Origin: Amanita rubescens
Taxonomy: Eukaryota; Basidiomycota; Agaricomycetes; Agaricales; Amanitaceae
Direction of reading: 5' to 3'
Assembly (NCBI GenBank): GCA_015039365.1
Contig: WION01000214.1
Coordinates: 28,235 to 92,234 of the forward strand
Length of the DNA: 64,000 nt
Part shown: in pieces, positions 45,101 through 56,658 of the stretch
Position numbering within the stretch: the stretch's first letter is position 1
How the letters are laid out: each line of letters begins with the position of its first letter
Notes under the pieces: model-generated
Told to the model about the DNA's origin: nothing
What the model saw: the letters and a program-made list of their open reading frames with translations, nothing else
The model's database searches: none
Made by a program: the position numbers and the translations under genes

Positions 45101-47182
45101 GTACGTGTTTTTTATATTGCGCCTCGTCGATCAATTCATATCTTCGTCCAATAGGAAAACATCTTCCTCGACTGTAATCTCCAGTGCAAGATCGCTGACA
45201 CTGGATTAACTCAATACACTAATGCGATCGTCACATTATCTGGTTCAGATTTCCAGTTCAATTATGCTGCGCCTGAATTGTTTGTCGCGCTTTGTGAGAG
45301 CGACGGACCCCACAAAGACCACGAGATACAGGGTTGGAGCAAGACGATGCAAGCGGACGTGTATGCTTTTGGTTGCCTTTATTATGCTGTATGTTTCCAG
45401 TGTTCTTTAATCTACATAACGCATTTAACAAGTGGCGGACATAGATATTCTTTGATACTGTCCCCTTTAAGGGAAACCATGAATATCAAATCATGCAACT
45501 CCTTATAAATGGAGGACGTCCAGATAGACTGAATTCCCCAAGAATGGAAAACAGCACGTGGAATCTCATCCAAGATTGCTGGAAAGGCGATCCTTCTCAA
45601 CGTCCGTCAATGCGACAAATAATCGAGAAGTTGATTTCTCCTGGGGCGAGTCAAGATGATCCGATGACATCTCTTCCCGGAAGCATTCAAGAGGTATACA
45701 TTCCTGGGGCATTGACTTCGTTCAGGGAGAGTCAAAGTGATGTGACGACGTCTGATCCCCGCCCACTTGCCAACGTCGAAGAGGTATACATTTCCGGGAC
45801 ATCGATTTGCTGCTATTGACAAGTACTAGTCAGCATCGTTCTGCAACCAGATGGCTAAGAACCATACCCTTCGCCTCATATACAAACTATCCAAGCCATG
45901 CGAAGCTGATATTACTGGACTGGCTGCAGCAGACGCCGAGTGCTTACTGGATTCTCTTTCTCGTGTATGTACAAGCGTGATATAGTTCATCTTCCGTATT
46001 GAGTGTTTATTTTCCTCTAGCTGCTCTGCAATAATAGGTCGAGAAACTTATGCATTCAGGATGCAAATCGGAAAGCTAGGAGGCTGATGTCTAAAATGAT
46101 ATCCGCCACAAATCTCATACCGAAGTTACCGAAGTCTCTATTTATTATTGACGTCAAGATCGATACGCATCTTGGCTCGATTGGTAGGGGAGGCTTTGGA
46201 CGTGTTTTCAGAGGCAAATACAAAGGGCGGCAGGTAGCAGTGAAGGTGGTGGACAAGGGCCGTAATGTCGTTCGTGCATTGCCAATTTTTTTCCCTCGAC
46301 AATACTAATTGATTTGATAAGAATTCACTCATCAAAGACTTCTGCCAGGAAGCCTTGACATGGCGATCGCTTTCGCATCGCTTTATTCTTCCTTTATTGG
46401 GAATATATGAAGATGAATCACAATTATGCCTCGTATCTCCGTTCATGGCAAATGGAACGTTAACCCAATGGAGAAAGGAACGTACTCCCGACGCAGTTGA
46501 AGTTCGTAGGCTGGTAAGACTACAGTGATTGTCAGGGAAATGAAGCAAATTCACTAAAATTGCTTAGATGTTAGAGGTAGCTGAGGGCATTCAACATCTT
46601 CACACGGAGGGAATTGTTCATGGCGATTTACACGGAGTACGTGATTCGATATCGAATTTTCCTTGTGAGTTCATGTCACCACCAGGGAAATGTCCTCCTT
46701 GATTCCGAATATCACTGCAAAATTACTGATTTTGGATTGACGCGTCATTGTGAGGCCACTATCGCGGCATCTACCAGAACATTTTGCCACAATTTCGCTG
46801 CGCCGGAACTGTTTGGCATGTGCCCCATATGTGGCGAGCCCGAATGCAATGACAATCATGACGTTCAGCATAGAAATAAAACAATGGAAACGGACGTCTA
46901 CGCTTTCGGTTGCCTTTATTATGCCGTGAGTTTTAAGTATCACTTAATTTAAGGTATTGAGCTTTGACTGCACAGACATTCTTTGGTATTGTGCCATTTC
47001 ATGACAAAACCGAGTTCCAAATCGTGCGACTGTCCATGGATGGAAAAAGCCCGGATCGATTGGAAAGTCCAGAAATGGCGGATGAAACATGGAATCTTAT
47101 TCAGATATGTTGGAAATCCAAACCCTCTGAACGCCCAACCATGGATGAAATCGTCGAGACAATGAAGTGTTTTCTTTCATAG
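42178..47182 (+). CDS. GTPase domain - pseudokinase - kinase
   Basis: Starts MASPPGSPIASSPS. The first donor is AA|GTGACG, one base earlier than in the paralogues. The P-loop GRSGTGKSS, HDSEGYEPGN and TKFD (near 42898) are intact. The intron at 42820 starts with GC. YVVDLTLILQAVF lies near 43894. Kinase unit 1 (44500-45780) keeps VTLK but has VHCDLRR (HRD changed to HCD), DTG for DFG and no Cys insert: a probable pseudokinase. Its C-tail carries a tandem duplication of about 85 bases that also copies the GAG|GTATAC donor. Unit 2 (46020-47182) has GRGGFGRVF, VAVK, HGDLHG, ITDFG, AAPELFG and a Cys3-His insert (MCPICGEPECNDNH) and looks active. The C-terminus is RPTMDEIVETMKCFLS. Confidence 0.75.
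43366..43379 (+). other. 14-base microexon
   Basis: ACGAGGAAAAAAGA between GTAG and GTGAGC; encodes an RGKK-like basic patch. Same place as in the five paralogues. Confidence 0.5.
45638..45803 (+). repeat. Diverged tandem duplication with duplicated splice donor
   Basis: The segment from a GAGTCAA motif to GAGGTATACATT occurs twice (about 45640-45705 and 45727-45795). It lies in the tail of kinase unit 1. Both copies end in a GAG|GTATAC donor that could join the acceptor at 45829, giving two possible linker lengths. Confidence 0.6.
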
Positions 47183-48700
47183 GGTGAGCTTCCGGGGTTG
47201 TTGAGATACTACTCGCCAGTTTGAAATGTTGCCGTGCGGCGTGCGCATTTATCTGCTACAGAATTGATGTGATCGTAGCGAACAATTACTGTACAGGTGG
47301 ACAGCTATACGCGTAGTGTGACGCTGATGGTTTTTTTATTGTGCCAAACATGTACAACGGTAATTCCGATGTTACCCGATGCCCTGATACAAGATTCTAC
47401 CCACCGCCATCTGACTGACAAAAACAATGCTCTCTGGCTTGCACACCGCTACCACCATCTGAGGAATACAAGATGAGCCGTAGTCTGTACAACTTTTCGA
47501 TGAAACGTATCGGTGGGTGCGTGACCATAATGTTTTTGGCGATCATGACGCTGATTCTGAATTTCTGATAGGAAGGGATCCGGTCCACATACTCTACTGA
47601 ACCAAGGAGTTAGGACTTGTTAGAACCGCCGCCAACGGTTCGCCGACGACGCCGACGAAGACATCATCCAGGCAAATGATGTCGAGTCGGTCCAAGACAT
47701 CCTCCGCTGATCTGCCGAAGTATCACATTTACGAGTGATGTGAAATTGTGAGTGAAGGATTGATTAATTATACGAGCTATCGCACTGATTATGCGAAGAG
47801 ACGAAGGCTAGGACGGAAGGAATGCAATAGTCGGTGGTGCAACCTCTACTCATTTGTTATCCAATTGCTCATCACCTTTGCTAGGTTAGCCAAGTTGGAC
47901 AAATGTCTCCGTAGAGGTAACAGAAGAGCACTCTGATCAGGCGAAATCACACCGGTCAATCCCCTGGTGCCTCTTTATTGACAGATCTACGGATTTCAAC
48001 ATCACCGATTTGGCGAAGAATAATCTCGGTACCTTGCCGAGCTGTTCTTTTTAAGCTTATTCACCCACGCTCAAACCCCACTTCAGGTTTCCTTGGATGC
48101 CTTCAGCAATGACATGTTGTCGAGAATCTACAGGTACACTATCCGGCCGGGAACGATGATAGCAATACGCGGCAAGCAAAGTTTGGAATCTGAGATGTGA
48201 TTGATCGACGATTATTCAATGGCGTAAATGGAGAACCTTGCAATAATAGATTGAGGGTGGTCGGCGCTCGCTCGCTATCTGTTGTGATCGTCAATGTGTG
48301 GAACGCCTACAATGAAAAGACGCTTGGCACAGCTTGGCACTGACAGGCACTTGATTACTTAAGGAGAAGATAAATACTCACCACCCGGTTTCCCTGAGTG
48401 GCATTGTCGATTTGGTGTACCACATAAAATTTCGAACGAAGATAAGGTTTTGCTGGATTGGCGCTCGAAATTCGAATACCTGTTCGCTAGGTAATAGTTC
48501 CGACCATCTGCACTGGACAGTGACTGGCACAGCCAGCGGTTATCGTCTAATCGCGTGAATTGTACGGCATGGCCAAATGTGCCGTAATTAGGTCCGTCAC
48601 ACAGACCTATTCCAGGCAGTGTAAACGTGCACATATTTTATAAAGCTGGTGACAGCACGCTGTTTACGGGCCTCCCCTGCCCAGGAGTTCCACCCCCGCC
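47183..48700. other. Intergenic, no supportable gene
   Basis: A 91-codon minus-strand frame (48359-48634, MCTFTLPGIGLC...) faces away from the next gene, but it has no known domain. The rest shows no exon of either family. Confidence 0.35.
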
Positions 48701-50928
48701 ATGGGTTGCTTTTCTTCCAAAGTCAACAACGTCCTTCAGGACGGGATACTGCTTGCTACTTCCATGGCTCCCGTTCCAGGCTTGGGACCTGCTGCCGCTC
48801 TTGTGATCGACATCATCAAGCTATGCCAGGCGGTTCCACATAACAGGTGTGGATAATCATTCCCACGGTGCAACGTTACTTTCTAACTCTTCGCAGAAAT
48901 GCTGCTCGCAGTCTGGCTGAAAGGTGTCAGAACCTATACAAAGCTCTAGAGCAGTACGAGAAGAAGCCTATTCCTGATAGCACAATTCAACCCCGTGATG
49001 CGGTGTTCAAGTCAGTCGCTGGTTCTTCAATGAAGGGTTTCCACTGACAACGTTTAGATGCCTCAATCGGGTCAAGGACACGATGCAGAAGTGGTCGGAG
49101 AAAAGCTCGTTTGACATGTTGTTGTTCCTGGGCGAATTCGAGGCCGAGTTCGATTATTGTGATAACGCAATAAACGATTGCCTTAGAACCTTTAGCGTTA
49201 GTTCCTTGTTTGCAAAAGGGTGCATTTCTAACAAATTTCCAGACTGTTTTCCAAATGGAAACTCTGGTACACCAAAAAGAAACGGAAAGATGGAGAATGG
49301 ACCTGAAAGAGCGCCAGGACGCCGACCATAAAGATATTATGGAACAGCTCGCTGCTGCCGATTTCACACAACGATTGACAGAGAGCAAGGTCTTGGAGGG
49401 CCAGAATGACATAAAGGGGATTTTGGTGATGATGCAAAAGGTACGTGAACTGTACACGTGGAGGCTTGGATTGCTTAACATACGCGATTAGGGCCTAGCG
49501 GAACACAAGGTCGTGTCGGATGAGGGACGCAAGCGTATGGCCAAGAATCTATACAGATTGCTTCGGTTGTCGAATCTGGTCCCACCCGAATGTCAGCTGG
49601 ACTCTGGAGAGATTGAGTGGTCGGGAGAAGTTCCCATTGACGGCGGCAACAAAAACGTTGACATGTACAAGGGTCTATATCTCCAAAGTGAGGACGTGAG
49701 GATCAAGGTCATCCGCTCCGTCAATATGAAAGACGAGAATACGGTCAAGGTATGTCTTCCTGATGCTGAATCCTACTTAGCTCGTGACTCAAAACACTCT
49801 CAGAGGATTAGGCGCGAGGTCGAACTGTGGTCAGAGATTTACGCAGTGGACAAAGGAAAACACGTTATACCATTCTATGGATTTTACAGCCCGGACGGCA
49901 TTCGTCTGTGAGCGCGCTCGAGAACGTTATACAACGCCCCTTATGCTAACGTTTCTGCCAGTGCTTTGGTTAGCCCATGGGTTGATAATGGAAATGCTTT
50001 AGCATATGTCATGAAAAACGACAACGTTCTCGATTATAAAAAGCTGGTACATTGCCTTGCCTAGTTTTCACGCCAAGAGTTTAATTGCATCAGTAGATTA
50101 TCGGCATTGCAGCAGGGATCAAAGTCCTGCATTCTATGAAACCTCCCATTATCCACGGGAATTTGAGAGCAGTCCGTACCGTTGTTCATCAGTCACATAA
50201 GAAATCATTGATATCTTGATCAGGAAAAGGTACTTATCAGCGATCAGGGCCAACCACTAATCGCGGACTTTGCGCTTGCAAAGGCATGTTTCCGCGATCT
50301 GTTTTCATACGTATTGCTAATCTTATTGTTGAAGATCGAAGGAAATCCGATCACCCAAACCACTGGGGAGTCCGATAGTTGTAGGTGGTGTGCACCAGAG
50401 ATGTTCGAAGATCAGGCCACCGTGTCAACCAAGGGTGATGTCTATAGCTTTGGCATGACGATTCTCCAGGTTAGGCTCAGTTCCTTCTACTTTTTGTCTG
50501 AGATGCTCAATTCTTTTCAGTTGTATACACATGAGATGCCATACGTTAATATCAACAAAACCTTCCACGTGTATTCTAAGAAGCGGGAGGGTGACGGACT
50601 ACCCGATCGCCCGCAGGATGAGCGTGTCGTCGAGCGTGGGTTGGATGACAGAATATGGGGGCTTCTTTGCCTCTGCTGGTCCAGGGATCCGGAGCGCAGA
50701 CCTTCAATTAATGACTTGGAAACGAAACTGTTGAAACCGGCTGAGCAGTTGCCTCAGGGGTCTTCTGCAGTTTTAACCGGGAATGAGCTGGTCGTGGAAC
50801 CGATCACAGTTTTGGCAGGGAACGCGCTGGGCGTCGAGGACGATTTCGGCGGTGAGGGTCACGGACACGATGCCGAGCATAAAGGTGTAGAGGAGGATGA
50901 TACGCGAGTGCAAGCTATTGCATGCTAA
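48701..50928 (+). CDS. MLKL-like four-helix-bundle pseudokinase with N-terminal acylation motif, copy 3
   Basis: Starts MGCFSSK: Gly2 with Ser6 fits an N-myristoylation site, and Cys3 could be palmitoylated, so membrane attachment is likely. Next come VPGLGPAAALVIDIIKLCQA and PHNR, NAARSLAERC, CLNRVKDTMQKW, and a brace ending ILVMMQK. The kinase fold (49500-50720) has EWSGEVPIDGG, VRIKVIRS, RRIRREVELW, FYSPDGIRL, HGNLRA, ADFALAK, CRWCAPEMF, YSFGMTILQ and CWSRDPERRPSIND. HGN and DFA make it a predicted pseudokinase. The intron after DFALAK begins with GC (50284). A tail of about 70 residues after the kinase fold is acidic and His-rich (GGEGHGHDAEH) and ends in Cys. By family this would be a membrane-acting effector held by its pseudokinase; that is inference. 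Confidence 0.78.
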
Positions 50929-51908
50929 TATTCAGATTTATTGATACATAATAGGGTATTATATATGTAGCGACGGTGTAATTATCTAAAGGTGGCTTTA
51001 CTCCATGTCCTGCCGGACTCTTTCTCAACTCCAAGTTACGTGTAAACTCCGAGTCATCCTTATTCTTCACGCCTACATGTTCCATGGTAACCAATGGCAG
51101 ATCCAATTGCTGTGCAAGAATAACAATTGTTCTGATTGCGGCTGTTCCACTCCGATGCGCGTTGTTCCACGTCGATAACAAACTTGGACCAAAATTGGCA
51201 TTCGTTGACAACATATATTCGGCTCATGCGTAGGCGGTAAGCATAGTGTCACCTGCAAGTCTAATGATGCAATAAGGATAATACACGTCAATAGACTTGG
51301 GATTGCAACGGGCGGAGCACAGATCGCTAGACAGTCCGCTAGGATTGATACTGGAATCAGTGCGTTTGTATCTTACGGATGAAGGAAGAACAACACACTT
51401 CGTCAGAAAGATAAAGACCATTAACGGCGTTCAGGTACCAAGTCCGAGTCTGTTTGGTGCCACAATTTCTGCGAAGTTTGAACTATGAGATCCAAGATGA
51501 CGCGACTTAGCATCCTGCGAGAGAAGGTGGTTGTCTGCCAAGGCGTCATGATTGCCGAGAGAAACGATCGATGATGGGCGGACCCCTCAGCTAGAGATAC
51601 ATGGAGTAGTAACAGAAATCCAGATTCTTGACCGCGACGTCTTGCTTGATCCCCTTTGAAGTCCTTGCGAGGCGGGTGAAGAGGAGCTAAGTATAAATGT
51701 GACACTAGCAATTGCGAGTCCGACGTTGTCATGGTGACAGCGCAGAAGTTTCGCTGTTCTTTTCGGAGATTGAAACAAATGAAGACGTCACTTGCCTTGC
51801 CACTAGTACCACAAATCAATGCAATGCAGCGTGGGCGTCAGACTTTGACACTTTGCTGATCTGACAGCTATGATAAACCTGGCATGATCAACGTGACCCT
51901 CCATCCCA
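50929..51908. other. Spacer between two 4HB-pseudokinase genes
   Basis: A minus-strand open frame (50915-51214) with QQLDLPLVTMEHVGVKNKDD looks protein-like, but I do not recognise it and found no splice partners. Nothing else was supportable. Confidence 0.35.
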
Positions 51909-53962
51909 ATGCCATCATCCCTTGCGAACTTCTTCTCTGCCTTTACCAGGACGGGAGTCCAGCTCACTGTATCCGTCGTGCCAATCCCTGGCCTGGGACC
52001 TGTCAGCGACCTCCTCTTGGGGATCATCGAACTTTGCGACAAGATCCCCCAAAACAGGCATGTACTGTCTGTCGCTCACGACCCGCGAGCGCAATTCATC
52101 CTTAATTTTTTTCTCACAGGAATGCCGCTCATCATCTGGCTGAACGATGTCACTATCTGTGCAAGGCTCTGGGGCAGTACGAGACGGCGCCTCTTCCCAA
52201 TCGGACGGTTCAATACCAGACAGCGGTTTTCGAGTTAGTCGTTGGTCCCTCCAGAGTCCACGTTCAAGGATTTCATTGATCGTATTTGTAGATGTCTCAA
52301 AGAAGTCGAGCATACGATGCGCGAGTGGTCCAAGAGAAAATGGCACTATCTGTTAGTACACCAAGGTGATCTTGAGGCAGATTTCCACGTTTGCGATACC
52401 AAAGTATCCGACTGTTTTCTTATCTTCATGGTGAGCAGCCTGAGGTTGTATCAAATGAGGTTTTTGTTATTAATCATCTTTCAGACCGCTGCCCAAATGG
52501 AAACACTTGCACGCCAGAGAGAGGACGATGAACGGTGGAAGAGCCTGAAAGAGAGTCTTGATGCTGATCGCAAAGTCATTATGGAACTGCTTGCCGCTCC
52601 CAATCTCGTGCAATGGGTGAAGGAGAGTAAACTTACGTCGTATGATCAAAAAGAGATTTCCGCGATGATCCAAAGCGTGCGTTGATTACACATATGGAAG
52701 CCCGTCCTACTAACATGACGTCCAGCTTTAGAACTTAGCGGAACGTAACGCCATATCGGAAGGGGAACGCCAGCGTATGGCAAAGAATTTATACGACCTG
52801 CTTCAGTTATCCAATCAGCTTCCGCCAAACTGCCAGCTGGACTCTAGAATGGTCGAATGGGCGGGTGAAGCACCTTTCGCAGGCGACAGGAACGCCGAAA
52901 TGTACAAAGGAAGATACCTCCGCAGCCAAGATGTGAGAATTAAAGTCATCCGCTCGGTCAATGCAGGGGATGAAAAGAGTATAAAGGCGCGTTGCTCCTA
53001 ACATAGAATCGTCTTTGATTGACATAACGTTCAGAGAATTAGGCGAGAGGTGGAGCTATGGTCGAAGATTCATAACACTGATCAGGGAAAACACATTATA
53101 CCGTTCTGTGGTTTCTACTCTCCGGATGGCGTGCGTCTGTGGGTGCCCTCTTTGGTGTTACGTGTGTCCCTCGCGCTAATACACCTTAGTGCTCTGGTTA
53201 GCCCGTGGATAAGCAATGGAGACGCGCTGGCATATGTCGAAAGGCACGACAATCTTCTCAACTACAGAAAACTGGTGCGTTGCTTTGACCGTTTCCTGCG
53301 CCGTGTTTTAATTCCATCATTGCAGATCCTCGGCGTTGCAGAAGGGATCAAAGTCCTCCATTCCATGAATCCTCCTGTTATCCACGGAAACCTGCGAGCA
53401 GTCCGTATCTGTTATGCTAGCCAACGTATACAGGAGCGCTGATATCTTCAAAGAGAAAAATACTTATCGGAGACGCCAGCCAGCCCCTGATCACGGACTT
53501 TGCGCTTGCCAAGGTATAAATGTCACCTTCGGCCATGCATATGACCTAAATCGTGGCTTTATAGCTGGAAGGAAACTTGATCACTCAAACAAGCGGCGAG
53601 TCGGATAGTTGCAGATGGTCCGCCCCAGAGATGTTTGAAGATGGAGCTACCGTATCGGCCAAAAGTGATATCTACAGTTTTGGAATGACGGTTTTGGAGG
53701 TTGGTTCAAGTTTTTATAAGTTTGATATTGGGTCCTGAATTTTGCCCAGTTATTCACGCACCGGGTACCATACGCCGATATCAAGAAAAATATACAAGTG
53801 ATCAAAAAAAAAGAGAAGCCAGACGGAATACCCAATTGGCCGCAAGATGGGCAAGCCATTGGGCGTGGACTGGACAATAGAATGTGGGGTCTTCTCTGCT
53901 TATGCTGGTCCAAGAATCCACAGGACAGACCTTCGATTGACGAACTGGTGATGCAACTCTGA
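51909..53962 (+). CDS. MLKL-like four-helix-bundle pseudokinase, copy 4
   Basis: Starts MPSSLANFFSAFTRTG, without a myristoylation glycine; then VVPIPGLGPVSDLLLGIIEL and PQNR. Exons give NAAHHLAERC, CLKEVEHTMREW and a brace with ETLARQREDDERW. The kinase fold (52740-53962) has EWAGEAPFAGD, MYKGRYLRSQDVRIKVIRS, RRIRREVELW, FYSPDGVRL, HGNLRA, TDFALAK, CRWSAPEMF, YSFGMTVLE and CWSKNPQDRPSIDE. It is a predicted pseudokinase by HGN and DFA. Two introns begin with GC: one after the first exon (52058) and one before IRREVE (52987). It lies 980 bases after copy 3 in the same direction, a likely tandem duplication, though the N-termini have diverged. Confidence 0.75.
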
Positions 53963-54082
53963 ACTTTGCTTTGTGATCCCTGGACAAGAAAGACATTATC
54001 AATACCATCAAACTGTATTTGTTACCACATGTATTGTATCCGGTTATGGAAATGGACCAAGGGCACTTCTGCCTGTTAACAC

Positions 54083-54450
54083 ATGTTTCGGCGGAGGTCC
54101 AGCATTTACCATCCTGTGGTTTTCCGATGGCCATCGTCTGTGAGCTCTTGGAACATCATCTCGGTCCTTTGTCGTAACAGTGTGCTAGTGCCCTGGCCGT
54201 TCCGTACGGACTTCGCGCCTCTTAATGCATACAATGCCATATGCATGGCGGGCACTCAAGATCGTCGATGGAGGTTAAGGATATGTAAAAGCACGACCGA
54301 TATGGAGGTCAGTTCAACTTTCCTTGTGTGATTTAACACTAGTTTCCCACTAGTTGTCGGCGCACGAGACACGGGACGTCAATATAAGGTCCAAGCATCT
54401 GCAGGATGGGTCTTCGATTGACGAACCGTTGCGCAAGTTCCAAAATTTCT
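54083..54450 (+). pseudogene. 4HB-family pseudokinase relic
   Basis: Traces in shifting frames follow the order of the gene just upstream: a CATCCTGTGGTTTTCCGATGG segment like the CGFYSPDG exon before a CGTCTGTGAGC donor, an acceptor followed by a GCCCTGG segment like ALVSPW, and near 54410 GGTCTTCGATTGACGAACC like RPSIDEL. The middle is lost. A decayed duplicate of copy 4. Confidence 0.45.
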
Positions 54451-56658
54451 CAATGATTACCTTTGCAATTTAAGACTAATGGTCACGAATACGAGGCTTA
54501 CCATAGCAATTTCTTAAACGAAGTGACGTACCGGAACCTGATGATCACTGCCAACCCACATACCTGATTAGAGAAACAAGTACTGGTCTATCTAACAGAT
54601 GACGAGAGAATCGATTGGATACTCACCGAAACTGCGGGAAAATTCGCTGGTGATCCGCTGAAGTAGCACCTGTGTATGTATCCTATTGGCTCAGCTGTTG
54701 ACGAATTGTCGACGTCGAGACTTTTTCAGATCGAGCAAGTTGTACATCAATCGTAAAGGCCCTTTTGCTATACTGTGACCTCGGGTGGCCGCAGTGCATT
54801 CACACGAGTACGTAGTCACACCTTACCATTTATCTCTCATCTTTGTCAATTCACTCCACTGATTATTTGTGGTTCTGGGCGTCTTCGGGATCAAAGCAGG
54901 ACAATTGCGGATGCAGCCACCATGTGATTTTGCTGCGTCCGCAATCCGTAAAGCCAAGACCCTCAAATCATGGGCAATGTCGGAGATGCCAATATCTTCA
55001 ACACGAACAAAGTGTCATCTCCGACTTCGTGGATCTGTCTAAAGATTGGTGTAAGGTGTGGATTGGACGAACTTACATAATCTTTGACTGTCTCTTTGCA
55101 TGTATGATGTGTGGCATACATATGGAACGGCGATGCTTAGGCTTGAAAATGCAGTACAGCAGTCTACCTTTGAGTTTCTTTGCCATTCGTTTCTTAAATT
55201 CATTCAAGTGCCGCCCGTCATTCTTCAGCTCACAATTCACGATTCCTTCCTGGAGAAAATAAAAACAGAAGGAACACTCACCTAAACCTAGGGAAAATCC
55301 TGCAACCCGTATATCCTTCCCAAGCAACCCCTCGCCCATGACGACGTGCTCCTCTGAAACCCTGCTAGCCGCGAGGTCCATCTGAAACAGGGCCCCAGAC
55401 GTCCTTGGAACTGGGCGATGTGATGATGATCCACTTCTTCAACAAGCAACGTAGATTTGCGCAGCGGCGTGGAACAATGTGGTGGTAGTGTGGTTGATGA
55501 TGATATGGCATATGCGGCCGCTGTGGGAGTGGACCTGGCTATAGCCGAAATGAGGCGAAATTTACGGGTGTATCCATGTCTTGGAATACACCAACCGCGT
55601 GATTATGTGCACGGGTTCAAAGTGGAGCCTGTGAGACGGAAAAGGAGCAAGCTGTGCATATTGCGAAGTCTGTTATAAAGAGACGGGTGAAGTCGGTGGA
55701 TGGAAACGTGGCATCGCATGAGTCAAGGGTTCTGAAAATTTGAGCCTCCTTTTAAGGCTTTCTTGCGTTTCAACTTTTGTGATGCTCGATCATCGACCAG
55801 AAGCTCTGGGAAGGAGTCGGGGAGAGATCCGCAGTCGCCCGTGAACACGCGCTTTACCGTAAGGAAGCGCCGAGACTCGTTGATCAGCTATCACTTGGCT
55901 CGAGTCTCATGCCAGCAGTGGCAGGCTGTCACGGTATCTAAGGCGTCCTAGTCAGTCTCACTAATGTCTCTTTACTCACAGCGTGGATCTGCGCCTCGTC
56001 GAATCGCGAAATAATCCATGAACAATGTGTAGGTCCTAGCAGCGAGATTTGGATATGTCAAATATCAAGATCCAATTTTCAGCTAAGTTGTAGGTGACAT
56101 GTATGTAGTAGTTAGGGCTGGCGTACTATCATGTCTTGGTTGCGAACTTCTAGGTAGCATCCGATTATTAGGTCACAATTTTTTTATATGCCCATTAGAC
56201 ATACACAAGGAACAGAATCTAAAACTAAGAGCGAACTTAGTATAATGCCACGCTGGCGTAGAAATAGGTAGAAATTGTTTACTCCACTCTTTGATGACTA
56301 GGCGACAGCGTCAAATATTGCCGCGATGCACGGTTGAACGTTTAGTCATCATGCTTCTCTCCTCTTTGTTCGGTTTCTTATGGGATTGATGCATTCACCC
56401 CCGTATGAATGAAAGAATATTCTTGGCTTCAAGCGCTGTTTGGCCAGACGACACGGTCCGAGTCCAATCCGAACCTGATGCTGTCGAATATGCCGGCTTC
56501 AATTGAGTTCAATGAAGGGGCTGCCGTAATGGTCCTTCACAACATTGACATTGAACATCCACGTTCGCTTGTTCTCCGTGCCCCTTCAATCGCCCAGTGA
56601 TTACTCATCACAGATGCAGGACAGCCTCGGCGCTAAACATTCTCTTCACTCCACGACC
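54451..56658. other. Intergenic, no supportable gene
   Basis: The longest frames (54843-55262 on +, 55073-55381 on -, 55457-55678 on +) show no known domain or splice pattern. The 3' end holds the leader box of the next gene. Confidence 0.35.
56629..56638 (+). promoter_or_regulatory. Shared GCGCTAAAC box
   Basis: GGCGCTAAAC, 20 bases before the ATG at 56659, an exact match to the copies at 14166 and 27190 although this gene is broken. Confidence 0.4.

Noticed and set aside
363..47182. Interpretation as Roco (Roc-COR-kinase) proteins
   Set aside because: The GTPase part has no COR-like region, sits at the extreme N-terminus with a GxxxxGKS/DSxG/TKxD pattern, and is followed by several kinase units with separate linkers.
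55073..55381. 102-codon minus-strand frame
   Set aside because: Some protein-like stretches, but no family resemblance and no adjoining exons.
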